From Hofstenia miamia (Eukaryota > Xenacoelomorpha > Acoela): a stretch of 64,000 bases of DNA. The position numbers were made by a program, and so were the translations under genes. Below, in pieces: positions 47,936-59,365 of the stretch (within the stretch, counting starts at the first letter, position 1; the number at the start of each line of letters is the position of its first letter). The stretch lies in assembly GCA_004352715.1 (NCBI GenBank), contig SCFE01000101.1, positions 1,554,013 through 1,618,012 on the forward strand. The letters run 5' to 3'. The notes beneath the pieces are model-generated. The model worked only from the letters and a program-made list of their open reading frames with translations, was not told where the DNA came from and did no database searches.

Positions 47936-48480
47936 AGTTAAGACCTAGATTCAAACAAGGGTAAGCATTTAACCATGCACATGCCATTTTTCCTTGATAT
48001 GCTGTAGGGCGTTTGTTCTCTTGCGCATCAAAAGTGTCACTGAGACGACGAAGCTCTACAGCTTAAACAACCTTAATCCAGCTTTTTTGTTCAGTGGGTT
48101 GCTCGGGAGGTTACGAAACCGAACTTTGGCTACTCCAAATACTAAAAGCTGCCTCACCTGGACTAGTCAATAGAAGGAATTCTAGTCTGTCTTCTTTTTT
48201 GCGTTTTGATCTTGACTTGAACCAAACATAATAGAAATGCGATGGTTAGCTTTGATTGAGTGTTCCTCATTCTGGCTTTGAATGCTTTCCATCAAATAGT
48301 GTTTATCATAATGAACATCTGCAAGCAAGGAACATACCAGGCTGTTAGAGGCAAACTGTGAGGAAAGAAATACTGCGGGTGCCATGAGAGCAGTGCAAGG
48401 CAAACCTATACCACAAAGTTTTGGAGGAAGTCTGGCTTGAGAAAGACTTGTGACATTTAAGGCAACGTTAGTAATATTCG
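47936..48480 (-). pseudogene. retroelement RT C-terminal relic
   Basis: Minus-strand fragments: SLSQARLPPKLCGIGLP followed by MAPAVFLSSQFAS, then QKSWIKVV, RRLSDTFDAQENKRP and ACAWLNAYPCLNLG in other frames. The order resembles the region after the RT palm in certain invertebrate retroelements (qArLp...GGlGir....l.pafLsS ... sgaWL.AlPs...G). The element type is not assigned. Multiple frameshifts make it a dead fragment. Confidence 0.5.
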
Positions 48481-48926
48481 GAAACTATATATAAAACTTA
48501 TATCCTTGAATCCTTCAGTGATCACGCAATCTGTATTTATATTAAACTCTGTCCCAATTAATAAGTAAACCGGTTTTTAGGAAAATGAGGTAGTATGATA
48601 TAAATACATGTATAATTTCAAGTTTTTATTTTCATTTTTTTTATATCCACAAGATTGTAAACTATCTAATTCGAGCCAAAACCATGGTATTTACGCTATA
48701 ATAAAACCCCAATTATTTATATAAAACTTTACTTATTAACTGGGACAGAGTTTAGTACAATTCAAGTTAAGCTTTCCAAATTTAAAACTAATTTTTCTAG
48801 GGATTTCAAAAAATTTTGCGATGTGATGGAAAGTTTACTTAAAAATGTTCCTTTCGACTATATCTTTACTCCAAATTCTGGTTCCCACATTTTAAATTAC
48901 ATTGCGGCACAGATCTATCAAATCCT

Positions 48927-50074
48927 AAACAAAGTAACAGTGCTAAAAATAACGACGATTTAGACCCTGTTCCCATTAGAGTAGTTATACCGTTGTGAAA
49001 AATCAATTGCGAAGAGGGAACACTTTTGCTCCACTGTAACTCTCCATGTACAAAGAAAAATTCGTCCCATATCTTTTAGAATCTGCAATTACTAGTATTT
49101 TGTCAATGTCTTCGTGTGCTTACTTACCAGTCAAGTATTAATCAAAATCTGTTTGTTAATTTAGGCAATCAGCTCCGTTCACACATGTGATTTTGAGGTA
49201 ATTGCGTAATTTGAAATGTAAATCTACTTTGGGTTGCCAATAGACAAGCATTTGTGAAAGAATTTAAAGAATCAATAATTTTTAATGCATAAGAATTAAG
49301 TTTAAATCTCAGTTGTTGCAAATATTGAAGCACGGTGCATGTGGCTTTAATTAGCATTTTGAGTGTCTTGATGCAGTTACATCTCAATATCATTTTTCTT
49401 GAAAATCAGGCCCGTAGCCACCATTCAGGAGGAGTTGATGGGCATTTCGATCTTCCATAACATTTAAAATGAAATTTTCCAAGTTTATGTTGTATGCATT
49501 GGCGTGGCGGAATTTTTTGATGGGGAGGTCATCTAGTAATGATCATGTGCTTTTAGGTTAGTTATCCAGGAGGGGTTGTCGGGCCTTCCAGGTGGGTTCG
49601 TCCCCACCGCAATGACATCATTGCAAAATTATATGATGACAATTAAATTCCTCGGTAAAGAATATTATCTGGTCTATATAATCCTCGTTCCAAAAGAACA
49701 TTTTAGATGTCGCTGGAGAACATTCTTCCATTGAAATTGCAATCATACTTTGCTAATGCAAGTGTGCGCAATAGCCAGTTAAATTTAAATTAATTTCAAA
49801 GCATTTCTCCTAATTTGATGGATTAATAATCTCAACGAATTAATCTCATCTTTTTTGTGACAACCCTCAAATTTACTTGTTTGTAATTATCTGTAATTTT
49901 GGAGATTACAACGCGTGTTAAATATTTATTATCATTTTCTATTAATAATAAATTTATTGTCTTAATTTAACAAACCTAAAATTTTTATGGCAGTTCACAA
50001 ATTGCTAAAAAGAATTTCACTCTCCTTCTAAAATTCCAATGGGAGCGCGTTCGTCCCGCTATCATTCAATTCAG
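48927..50074. other. non-coding with a MITE end
   Basis: At 49407 a CAGGCCCGTAGCCACC terminus begins a segment related to the MITE at 39149-39508 (shared gggcatttcgatctt-like and attttccaagt-like stretches to about 49600). Its other end is not resolved. The rest shows no gene. Confidence 0.5.
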
Positions 50075-50235
50075 TTGTGTGTTCCCATTTAAATTTTCGC
50101 AGCGGTATAACTTTCGCCCCGAATTGAAGAACAGAGTTGAGTGACAGCGAGGCGAACGAGTTCTCATTAGAGGGGAGTCGCCTCGCTGTCACTCAAACCG
50201 GGGGAGAAAAATTAAATGGGGACAGGAGCTTAATT
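50075..50235. mobile_element. foldback element with perfect hairpin
   Basis: A perfect 19-bp inverted repeat (ttgagtgacagcgaggcga at 50137-50155 and its inverse at 50178-50196) surrounds a 22-bp loop. Outer arms also pair: gttcccatttaaattttcg near 50081 against the inverse of aaattaaatggggac near 50208. The whole block is therefore a long imperfect palindrome, MITE- or foldback-like. Confidence 0.6.
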
Positions 50236-50620
50236 TACGCCCAACTGATAATCTCCTACTTAAGAATACCGTAAACATAAAGCAGAAATTCTTTGAAATA
50301 GCTAAAGCTAATCCGACCGAAATAATTTGGACTAATTACAAAAGATCAGAGAAATTAATTGAGGACTGATGCGCTAAAAATTCAGCTTTAAAGCAACGTC
50401 AATTTTTGAAAACTTAAATTCTTCTAAACAAAAGTGGAATTTTTTAAACCATTTGATTGGAAAATCGAATGGGCTCAATATTGATATTTCAGAAATTTAT
50501 ATTTATAAATAAAAATTTACCGATAAGTAAAAAATACTAAGTAATTTAAATTAGACATTTTTGTAAAACTTCTCTATCAGAATTTCAATTTAGGGCATCA
50601 ACCCAGGCGTGTATTGAGAA

Positions 50621-50764
50621 TTTCTAAAAGGGAGGGCCAAATTCTTATCCAAGACATATAGGCCTAGGTAGTTTTTTCACCCTCAGCATAACGCCATGCT
50701 CGCCCACGCATATATGATAAATAAACCAAAAAGGCAGATGGAGGTAATAAGAATAACATGAAAT
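50621..50764. repeat. 144-bp direct repeat, left copy
   Basis: Identical to 51438-51581 except one g/a difference near the end. Confidence 0.93.
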
Positions 50765-51437
50765 CGGGTTTACTCTACCAGTGAACAGACTGAAGAGTGC
50801 GTGTCAACAGATCAAGTCCGTGACTCCTCCACTGGAAGTGTGCCCGCTAAGGCCGGCTTTATCATGCTTGACCTCTGGCGACCCCTGGCACGCAGAGTGC
50901 TGATCTGTGTTGAGTCTGATCAGCAGGAGTGAAGCCGAAGGCTGAGCTTCATGAGAGGGTTGCGCCTCTCCAGCTTTCGCCAACCAAGGCTACTAACTGG
51001 GTGACTCGTGAGCATTTACTGTCATAACTAAACCTATGATGAAGCACAGCTCCTTCATAGGTATGGCACAGCAAATGCTGGCCAAGGCCTATCTAGAGGC
51101 CAGAGATAGAGGAATTCTCTATATAACTGCCCTCATAGACGCACTCTATGACTCTGGGCACCAAGGCAGCAATTAATGCTAGGCAGTTTATCCTGCGCCG
51201 CCGTCTGTTCCACATACTACCAGACAGTCTCACATCATCATCACCGCCCCCACATGCGCATAGCACACATGGCAGCACCTTCGTTTACCCTGTTGTTTAA
51301 CGTCCACTCTTGGTTCGGGACTCCGCAAAGCGACGCGCCCGTCAAGTATTAGCTCAGCGCCAGCCATTTCTGGGGGTTAGCTTCTCCAGGAACCACCGCG
51401 AGGAGGTTACTCTCTAGGACGGTTCAGGCACTGCCAT
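50765..51437. other. GC-rich island between direct repeats
   Basis: 673 bp of visibly higher GC than anything around it. It has no long ORF; a 46-residue frame at 51036-51176 (+) and a 61-residue frame at 51093-51278 (-) are unrecognised. It could be the body of an element whose terminal repeats are the 144-bp units, or foreign or host sequence captured between them. Confidence 0.6.
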
Positions 51438-51581
51438 TTTCTAAAAGGGAGGGCCAAATTCTTATCCAAGACATATAGGCCTAGGTAGTTTTTTCACCCT
51501 CAGCATAACGCCATGCTCGCCCACGCATATATGATAAATAAACCAAAAAGACAGATGGAGGTAATAAGAATAACATGAAAT
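51438..51581. repeat. 144-bp direct repeat, right copy
   Basis: See the left copy at 50621-50764. Repeat ends read ATTTC...GAAAT, short inverted ends of the kind some terminal repeats have. Confidence 0.93.
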
Positions 51582-51659
51582 ACTACTTCTTGCACTATGT
51601 CAAACGAAAAGACTGTTCTTCAATATATCGATCAGATAGTATGAGAATGAATTGAAATT

Positions 51660-52030
51660 GGCCTTCCCCTGCATCTACCTTAAGAGAATTAGAAACTATT
51701 TTACAAAATTTAGACGTTAATAAATCTTCAGGTTCCACTCATTTACCTTACTATATTATTAAGAATTTTTTCATATATTTGGCGAAAATCAATCATTTGC
51801 ATTTAATCATTGTGTAGTTAAAAACGAAATTCCGGAGAAAATGAAAAAGTTAGATATAACACCTTTGTATAAAAATGGAGATCCTCTCATTGCTTGCTTA
51901 AATTTATAGGCAACTCTCAATAACGCAGCCTGTTAGTAAATTATTCGAAAAATTATTGCACATTCGAATCAACCAATACCGTGCATCTGAGAATATATTA
52001 TAATCTAAACAATATGGTTTCCGAGCTAGG
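51660..52030 (+). pseudogene. non-LTR reverse transcriptase, 5' part
   Basis: Plus-strand fragments LDVNKSSGSTHLPYYII, PVSKLFEKLL and SKQYGFRARH match consecutive blocks of jockey/CR1-type RT (lk..KSsG.D.lp, isKlfEkll, .QyGFR..hst). The reading is cut at RARH by the hAT-like element and resumes at 54029. Confidence 0.72.
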
Positions 52031-54028
52031 CATGGGCTACAAAAAAATAATTGGGCACCTTGCAATCAATTAATTGAATTAGTTAATATCGTCTCTTACC
52101 AATTAATTATTCAATTAATTGGCGTAGCTTAATTTAAAAAATCGGTTGAAAACAAGATTAAATTTGTTAACTCAAATTTAAAAATAAAAGCATCAATTTA
52201 CAAAGTTCTTCATCCTAGAAGCGCCGGTTAACTTTTAAGAACAACTGCATTTCAAGGTTTAATGTTTTCTAAAATCATTTTGCGCATATCCCGCTTTACT
52301 AAAAAACATCTCTGAGAGGTTTGAGGTTCCAAGTAATACATTTTAATAGATGCAATTTTTGCCGTTTTTGCAAAATACTAGCAGCAAAATCGTTTGGCTC
52401 TTCTGTCGTCATTGAAGTACTGGGTAGTCCAATTTTCAAAGACCGAATTTTCCCCCGTTCTTTGTCATTCAACTCACTCTCCCCATCGTTTAACAGTTTG
52501 CTCTCAAAATTGGGCATGCAGACAATCTTAGCGTCCTCTTTTAGATATCGTGCGAACTCTTTGTCAGGATAAGCTGCTAATAGTTCCGTGAACAGAATAT
52601 GGATGTCGCCGTCGCATAAATCAATATTTTTTACTGTAATTGAACGACGTTTTTTAATCTCGTCGTTCATTATTTGTATACGATTTTCTTCCCGTAGAGT
52701 CAGCAAATAATCAATAAAACTCGAATCGACGCTAAATTCATTCAGATATGGTTTTATCTCTACTAACCATATTGAAAGTACTTAGCCAGGGTGTTGCTTG
52801 TCGTTGAATGGGTTTTAAAGTTGTATGTTTTCGTATACTCTCTGCCGCTTTCAGCGTTTTCAGTCTACCCATGAGGTCGTGTACTTTCTGTAACAATTCC
52901 TTGTCGTTTTTGTCCAAATATGCCATAACCGCAAATTCAATTTGTGGGATGCACACTCAATAAAGGGCACGTTGCAGAGTTGATTTGTTGAGAGCAACAT
53001 TGTCCCCAATAATGGCCACTAGATTTTCACATTTTTGTTGTAGACACCGAGAACAAACTCAATAAATTAGTAATGATGTGATGCCCAAATGTTTCTTCGG
53101 ATATCATAAGACTGAATCCCAATATTACTGATCATACCCTTCTGCGGTGGTAGCTGGGTATGAAGCGAAGATGCCCACAAAATATGTTGAACCATGTCCA
53201 TCCATCTATCACGATGGCAAACTTGTTCAGGTAGAATTGCTGAAGTTCTTGTTTCTACCTCTCTGGTTACATAAAATGTACGTGTTTATACTTTACAATA
53301 CATTTTATTGTATTTATTTTTAAATATGATTACGAAAGTTTACCCTTTCTATATATAACTTCAGAGTTTCCACTATGATTGTGCCCGGATTATTGGTATA
53401 TTTCTGTGTTAACTCGTCCTCTACAAAGGAAAAAGGCTTCAGACCCATGCACACCCAGTTAAGCCAAGAAAAAACGTTTACTGCCTTCTTTGGTATGTGG
53501 CTTTGTGGTACTACAAATCTCATTACAGATTACTGGTTTTTACTTTTTAGTAGCTCTTCGTGTTGACTCTTTAGGTTATCCATGAGATTTGTCCACTCGG
53601 TTCCCTTTTTCTGCGTTAGTTTTTTCTTACATAGGCATTGCCAGATATTGTTACCCTCAGGATCACGTGTACTTTTCCACGACGTCGGAATCGGAAATTA
53701 TTACAATCTGAAATGCAAAGAAAAATTTACTTAACCACTTTAGAAGTAACTTACAATAATAAACAAATTGTTCATACTAGAAATTAGAACGCTACCTAGC
53801 TTACTGCTTTGATCGTGAACAAACAAAGCATTACATGTAATTCAAGCCAGATTTAATTTCAAATTTAATTTAAATCACATTTAATTTCACCATGAGAAAC
53901 AAATTTGGTGAAAATAGTGTCAATTTATATTCGAATTAATTATTTAACAGCGAGGTACTTGCCAATCAATTAACTGGATCAATCAAATTGCAATTAATTG
54001 GGTCTCAATTAATTTTTTGTAACCCTTG
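52031..54028 (-). mobile_element. hAT-like transposon inserted in a non-LTR RT
   Basis: Terminal inverted repeats: left CATGGGCTACAAAAAAATAA, right inverted CAAGGGTTACAAAAAATTAA, both followed by AATTAATTG-rich sequence. It encloses a transposase relic. The host RT sequence is interrupted exactly at these ends. An 8-bp target duplication could not be confirmed. Confidence 0.72.
52230..53680 (-). pseudogene. hAT-like transposase relic
   Basis: Minus-strand order: BED-like finger WQCLCKKKLTQKKG...LKSQHEELL (about 53680-53570), WLNWVCMGLKPFSFVEDELTQKYT (53523-53320), a core piece with EFAVMAYL, LMGRLKTLKAAESIRKHT and TPWLSTFNMV (52956-52738), ILFTELLAAYPDKEFARYL...FESKLLNDGE (52706-52299), and EMFFSKAGYAQND at the end. 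This is the block order of a hAT-like transposase family. Frameshifts and stops separate the pieces. It shares the finger and the LFD/LFT...FE blocks with 39970-40887. Confidence 0.75.
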
Positions 54029-54480
54029 ATTACAAGTGATGCAATTATTTCAATTACTAAGAAAATGTCCTCAAATCTCAATATATATATATAGACTTAG
54101 GCAAAGCTTTTAATTCAATGAATTTAAAAATTTTGGCAACTAAATTTAAAAATTACGGATTTCAACAAAATTTAATTAAGTTACTTATGAGTTTTTTAGA
54201 AAATAGAACATAGAATGTTTTGATGAATAATATGAAATCTGATTCTATTAATAACGATCGAAAGAGTGCCTCAAGCACAGTACTAGGGCCAATTTTATTT
54301 GCAATATATGTAAATGACAATTAAACATGTAATACATAGTGAAATATATCAATTTGCTGATGATGCTTGCCTCATAAATACAGATAAAGATGCATTTAAG
54401 GTCACAAAAAATTATACAACGTGATTTTGAAAATCTTTTTAGGTATTTCTCATCCAATCAATTAGACATTAATATTGAAA
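54029..54480 (+). pseudogene. non-LTR reverse transcriptase, 3' part
   Basis: Continues the frame cut at 52030: TSDAIISITKKM, then YIDLGKAFNSMN (the first catalytic Asp region), YGFQQNLIKLLMSFLENRT, STVLGPILFAIYVND, then a degraded active-site region (FADDACL-like in a shifted frame near 54350). The stop-rich 3' end fades near 54480. Confidence 0.72.
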
Positions 54481-54899
54481 AACGCAATACATTATATTAT
54501 CACGTTTAATTATTACATGCATTTCGTTTAACGCAGTTACATTATTGTTCATTTTTATTTATCAATTTTAATAATAAAAAAGTTATTATCAAAAACTTTT
54601 AATTGGTAATTAAAAACATAAATATGGTCGAGAATCAATTTCTTTTCTTGATAATTACTTAAAAGTATATCCACAATCACATAAATATATTTGCAGCAGT
54701 ATTTCCTATCCTAGTTTTCACCGATGAGCAGCCTCCAATATTTGGAATGATTTAGAAAATGAGATTTGAATAGAAAAAAATTACAAAAGATTTAGAAAAT
54801 AATTAAAAATTGTACTTTTACACCAACAAAATATAATCGGAGGGGCAAACATGCCAAACATATTTACTGATTTGTTACACTGAGCTCACCACATGCATA
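54481..54899. other. degenerate 3' end of the RT element or spacer
   Basis: No block is recognised apart from a possible continuation (SISTIT...FSPMSSLQYLE) of the RT protein. Confidence 0.3.
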
Positions 54900-55900
54900 G
54901 GCACACACAATTAATGAACAATGAATAACTTTAATCTACACAAACTAATAACAGGTTGTGTTACAAAAACTAAATAAAATAACAAAAAATAACTAAAATA
55001 ATGTAGAGCCTTCATGCTAACCAGTGATCAATCCACCTATCCTGGTTAAATGATCCACCTGAAAAATACATTTCAGTACTTGATTATTTAATAATAATTT
55101 TTGGGTATCTTTTCCCACATAAACAATTATTCATGCTACAACATTTGTCTTCCTTGATTTTATCAAATACTCCATCTATAAATTTTTTGAAGAATGCAAG
55201 TTCTACTCCAAGGATTTTTTTTGAATAGCAACGCTATATCTTTGGAAAATGCATAAGTTTTACGGGTAGCATTGATTGTCTGTGATGAGTTTATCGGCAA
55301 CACTAGCTGCAAACGTGAGTGCAAGTAATTCCTTTGTGTAAATATCTTAGTCTGAAAAGTGAGTAAGGTAATTCCAAGCTAACAATAATCCAGGATTCAT
55401 CGTAACAATTCCAAAAACGTAGGATGAAACATATGAGTAGGAACATATATTGGATAAGTCGGCTATATCAGCATCCAGGGCATTATTAACAGCTTATTTT
55501 TAAAACATGTATCTGAAAGTATAATAGAATTTAGTGGTAATACTTTTTTAATATTTTGATAGTACGCGTGGTATAAACTGTTCTTAAAAGCCTCTGGTCT
55601 AGTAAGTATTGGAGTATAAACTAATTTCTACTACGAGTCAAATGACGACATCTTCGGTTTTTGATTAGTACTTGGTACAACGGATGGCAGATGTTTCTAG
55701 ATATTTTGTTTAACAATCTTTGTTCTTCTTTGTCTTTCATAGTGAATACATTATATACTGTGGCATCGGTGAGAAATCAGCATTCATTCCTATTATTCTA
55801 TCTTATTAAGGGTTTCGAGTTGATGAGTGGATTGACCGATGCTACAAAATTACTAACTCCTCCTGCATATATACCATATCCTAAATTAAGTTAAAGATGA
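54900..55900 (-). pseudogene. unrecognised degraded coding region, possibly retroelement RNase H
   Basis: Minus-strand fragments include YAGGVSNFVASVNPLINSKP (about 55890), KDKEEQRLLNKISRNICHPL, LTRPEAFKNSLYHAYYQN, and DIYTKELLALTFAASVADKL (about 55330). The last looks like the glutamate motif of an RNase H fold next to an upstream aspartate region. This is a weak call; the family is not identified and frames shift several times. Confidence 0.25.
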
Positions 55901-56490
55901 ACAGGAAATTGTGTTAGGGAAGAGTGGCCACACTCTGCCAACCCGATACAGATAACCTTTTAGAAGAGTCCTATAAAACTAGAGCCCTACTTAGATTGAG
56001 AAGTAAGAAGCTCTAAATCTTGGGTGCAAGTGGTGAACCTAAGTGCTATGTAAAATAACCTAAGCTCAGTGCATTTCTCATCTCGTGCAATTTAGATGAA
56101 AGCAATAATGATAAATTTCATTGTGAATGAATAGCAGTACAAGTGCCCTAATCGCATACCTAACCTAAATAATGGATGGCCGTTAACCAGCTTCTTTGCC
56201 GAATGGATGTCCTTTAACGACGCAGCTGAAACATTAGAAACACATTTTATAAAAAGTGACAGTAAAAAAAAATAAGTAAAATGAATTTACTGAGAATCAT
56301 TTGATCCTACAATGAATAAATCGCACATATTTATACAAACGAAACTGGTGAAGGAATCAAACAATAATACTATTGCTAACATGAATAAATAAAACAGATT
56401 CGGTGCAATAACCTTTTATGCTAACAAAAATACTGCTTAATAATTTAACGGAAATAATTAATCTAAAATTGCACAGTTTACAAAAGAACT
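55901..56490. other. nothing recognised
   Basis: AT-rich, no supported gene or repeat. Confidence 0.4.
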
Positions 56491-57350
56491 AAATTCATTA
56501 ATGTTGAAAATAAAATAGATAATTATACCACAATATTTTGTTACAATAAGTCGTCTTGAAACAAGATTTAAAGAATTTGTTGATAATGTTGAGTAGGTAC
56601 TTATTTCCTCCATAAATTGGTAAACCATATCTTACTTTTGATACAATAATTGCTTCGAACATCTTTGTCCTGTCTGTTACACTGACATTATTGTGAATGA
56701 GATCACAAAAAATGTATAACTTCCAATTCAATTACATAAGCATTTTATTTACATGACTTTTGAATTTCATGTGTTCATGAAATATAATACCTAGCAACTA
56801 GCTTCACTAACAATTTCGAAATCTTTAGGAACAGAACATTGGCAGCTTAATGACGTATTTAATCCAAGATCTAATTTGTTTTGATTTCAAATTATTGCTC
56901 TTCAAGTTGTAGTCTTTGGCCCATCACATTACATTTCTACTTTTTCAATGAACATTAATTGCTCTTGTTCAATGGCATTGTCAATACACGGACCCGAGGG
57001 GGTCATATCATCAGAATACTTAGGGAGTAGTGATACTTCATGTATTTTGAGAAGTTTATCTCCTGCCATACTAAAAATATTTGGTCCATCTACTGTCCCT
57101 TGTGAAGAGCCGAGATCAATTGGAACAGCTATTTCAGTATTACCTTCCCAAACTAATTGCTGTTTTCTACCTACAATTAAACCATAGAGCCATTAACAAA
57201 ATTGCGGATACTGTATAAAGTCAGGAAAATGGCTTGCAGCTTTTTCTTAGCTGAGTTGATCAAATGCTTTTGACAAGTCTACTGGACCAGAATGAACCCC
57301 TGATATTTTTTGTAGTCAAAATTCGATAGAACATAAAATTGAAGTGTTGC
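56490..57350 (-). pseudogene. non-LTR reverse transcriptase, 3' half
   Basis: Minus-strand reading: VDLSKAFDQLS (first Asp), GRKQQLVWEGNTEIAVPIDLGSSQGTVDGPNIF (the VPQG-like block), YSDDMT in place of YADD, then MFEAIIVSKVRYGLPIYGG, the thumb-side block common to jockey/CR1-type elements. It is likely the continuation of the minus-strand element whose RT start lies at 59366-59560, with the + strand element at 57350-59365 inserted between them. Confidence 0.7.
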
Positions 57351-58870
57351 TAAAAGATCAATGGTTGATAATGCTCGATGGTAAGCAATACCAAAATGAA
57401 AACAATAATGAGAGATTCCCTAAATCTTTTTCGTTTAGGTATGTGACTAGGTGTGAAATATCTAAAGCAATTTCAAATCTTAAGTCAAAGAAATCTTGTG
57501 ACCCATCTGAAATTCCAACCTGGTGCATTAAGGAATGCGCTTCTCAAATTATATATCCACTATGCTTGATAATAAACAGTTGCATAAGGACTAATCAATT
57601 TCCATCTTTGCTAAAAATGACATTTATAACACCTCTATATAAAAAAGACAATCCTCAAAAATGTTCTAATTATCGTCCCATTTCTATCACCTCACCTTTA
57701 AGCGAAATATTTGAAAAATTACTTTTCGAACAAATGAGCCTTTACCTTACAAATAACTCACTAATCGCTGAAACACAATTTGGATTTCGCAAAAAACGTT
57801 CAACAACAGATGCCCTACTTTACTCAACTTAGTCCTGGCGAAATTCCTTACGTAATAATGAATATGTAGGCATAGCATGCATTGATCCTTCTAAAGCTTT
57901 TGATTCGATTGATCACAAAATTCTTCTTGAAAAGTTATGTATCTAGGATTTAACTCAAGTAGTAAGGAGTTAATGCGTAACTATCTAACTAACCGCTACC
58001 AGCGGGTTAAAATTAATGGGACACTATCAAATTGGGGAATTCCACAAGGCACGTTCTTAGGGTCCTTACTTTTTTTACTTTATGTAAATGATCTCAATAA
58101 AGCAGTAAATGAACATTGTACAATTACTCAATACGCAGATGATACTTACCTGCTTGTACATTATAAATCAAGTGATGTATCGATATATAATTTGGAATCC
58201 AACCTCTTACATTAACATAAATACTTTAACATGCATCGTTTAACTGTTAATCCCTCAAAAGCTGAATTTTGTGTAATGTCACCCTGCCCAAAAAACGACA
58301 ATCTCCCTTGAAAATTAAATTTTGCTAGCACAACTATTGCCCAAGTTGATAAATTTAAATATCTAGGAGTAATTATCGACAATAAATTACAATATACCGA
58401 TCATATTCATTCTGTATTGCGTAAAATGGCAATGGGAATCAAATGTACTCTAAATATTGCGGACTTTGTGGACATAAAAATGCGCCAACAATGTTTTATT
58501 GAATAGTATAAGTCAGACATTATTAAACAAAATCAATTCACAAATTAAATGGGCGGAACGTATATATAAATGCAAAAAATCGGTAAGTATCAAACCTTCA
58601 ACTCAAATTTCATGTCAATTTTCTTCTGTCAAATACTTTTCGTTACTAAAATTCTGGGATATTTATAATAAACACAATTTCCAAATTATTTATACATATC
58701 TTATAACAAAAGAACATCGACTCTTGGTAAGGTGAAATTCAAAAATCATTTCTTAAAAAACTCATTTCTCAATTTTACCATCGAAACTTGGAATGATTTA
58801 CCAGTAAGTGTACGGAAAGCTGAAAAGTAAGCCTGAATTCAAAAATCATGTAAAGAATTTACTTAGTTTA
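57344..58870 (+). pseudogene. non-LTR reverse transcriptase (plus-strand element)
   Basis: Jockey/CR1-type RT of a 5'-truncated LINE. Open pieces 57344-57832, 57937-58215 and 58499-58735. Motifs in order: LKSKKSCDPSEIPTW, FITPLYKKDNP, NYRPISITSPLSEIFEKLL, TQFGFRKKRSTTDAL, IDPSKAFDSIDHKILL, GIPQGTFLGSLLFLLYVNDL, QYADDTYLL (intact active site), then KFKYLGVIID. It ends with FTIETWNDLP near 58800. A stop near 57830 and one frameshift near 57940 inactivate it. Confidence 0.88.
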
Positions 58871-59365
58871 ACGTATATTTCAAAATTAAAAAATACTTTA
58901 TGGAAAGGGTTCAAATTTTACGAACCTTGGCATAAGAGCTAAGATGACTGAATAGTATTATATAATTGAAATATTAATTTGTAAATAGTTATTTTTGTCT
59001 ATATTTTTATTAATTTGTAAATTTTTATTTTTTGACGTGTTTGGTACAGCAAACAGCAATTTTGTTGAAATTAAAACTGAACTGAATAAACTTCTTCTTC
59101 TTCNNNNNNNNNNNNNNNNNNNNNNNNNNNNNNNNNNNNNNNNNNNNNNNNNNNNNNNNNNNNNNNNNNNNNNNNNNNNNNNNNNNNNNNNNNNNNNNNN
59201 NNNNNNNNNNNNNNNNNNNNNNNNNNNNNNNNNNNNNNNNNNNNNNNNNNNNNNNNNNNNNNNNNNNNNNNNNNNNNNNNNNNNNNNNNNNNNNNNNNNN
59301 NNNNNNNNNNNNNNNNNNNNNNNNNNNNNTCTTCTTCTTCTTCTTCTTCTTCTTCTTCTTCTTCT
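57350..59365 (+). mobile_element. 5'-truncated LINE with (TTC)n tail
   Basis: RT region, a short 3' UTR to 59090, then a TTC trinucleotide run that continues past a 226-N gap to 59365. Simple-sequence 3' tails are usual in CR1/jockey-like LINEs. Both ends lie within an opposite-strand RT, consistent with insertion into an older LINE. Confidence 0.65.
59091..59365. repeat. (TTC)n microsatellite with assembly gap
   Basis: TTC repeats at 59091-59103 and 59330-59365 with Ns 59104-59329 between them. It may be an expanded LINE tail. The poly-Glu, poly-Arg and poly-Leu frames across it are artefacts. Confidence 0.95.

Noticed and set aside
51036-51176. 46-residue frame in the GC-rich island
   Set aside because: Too short, no recognisable family and no promoter or conservation evidence.
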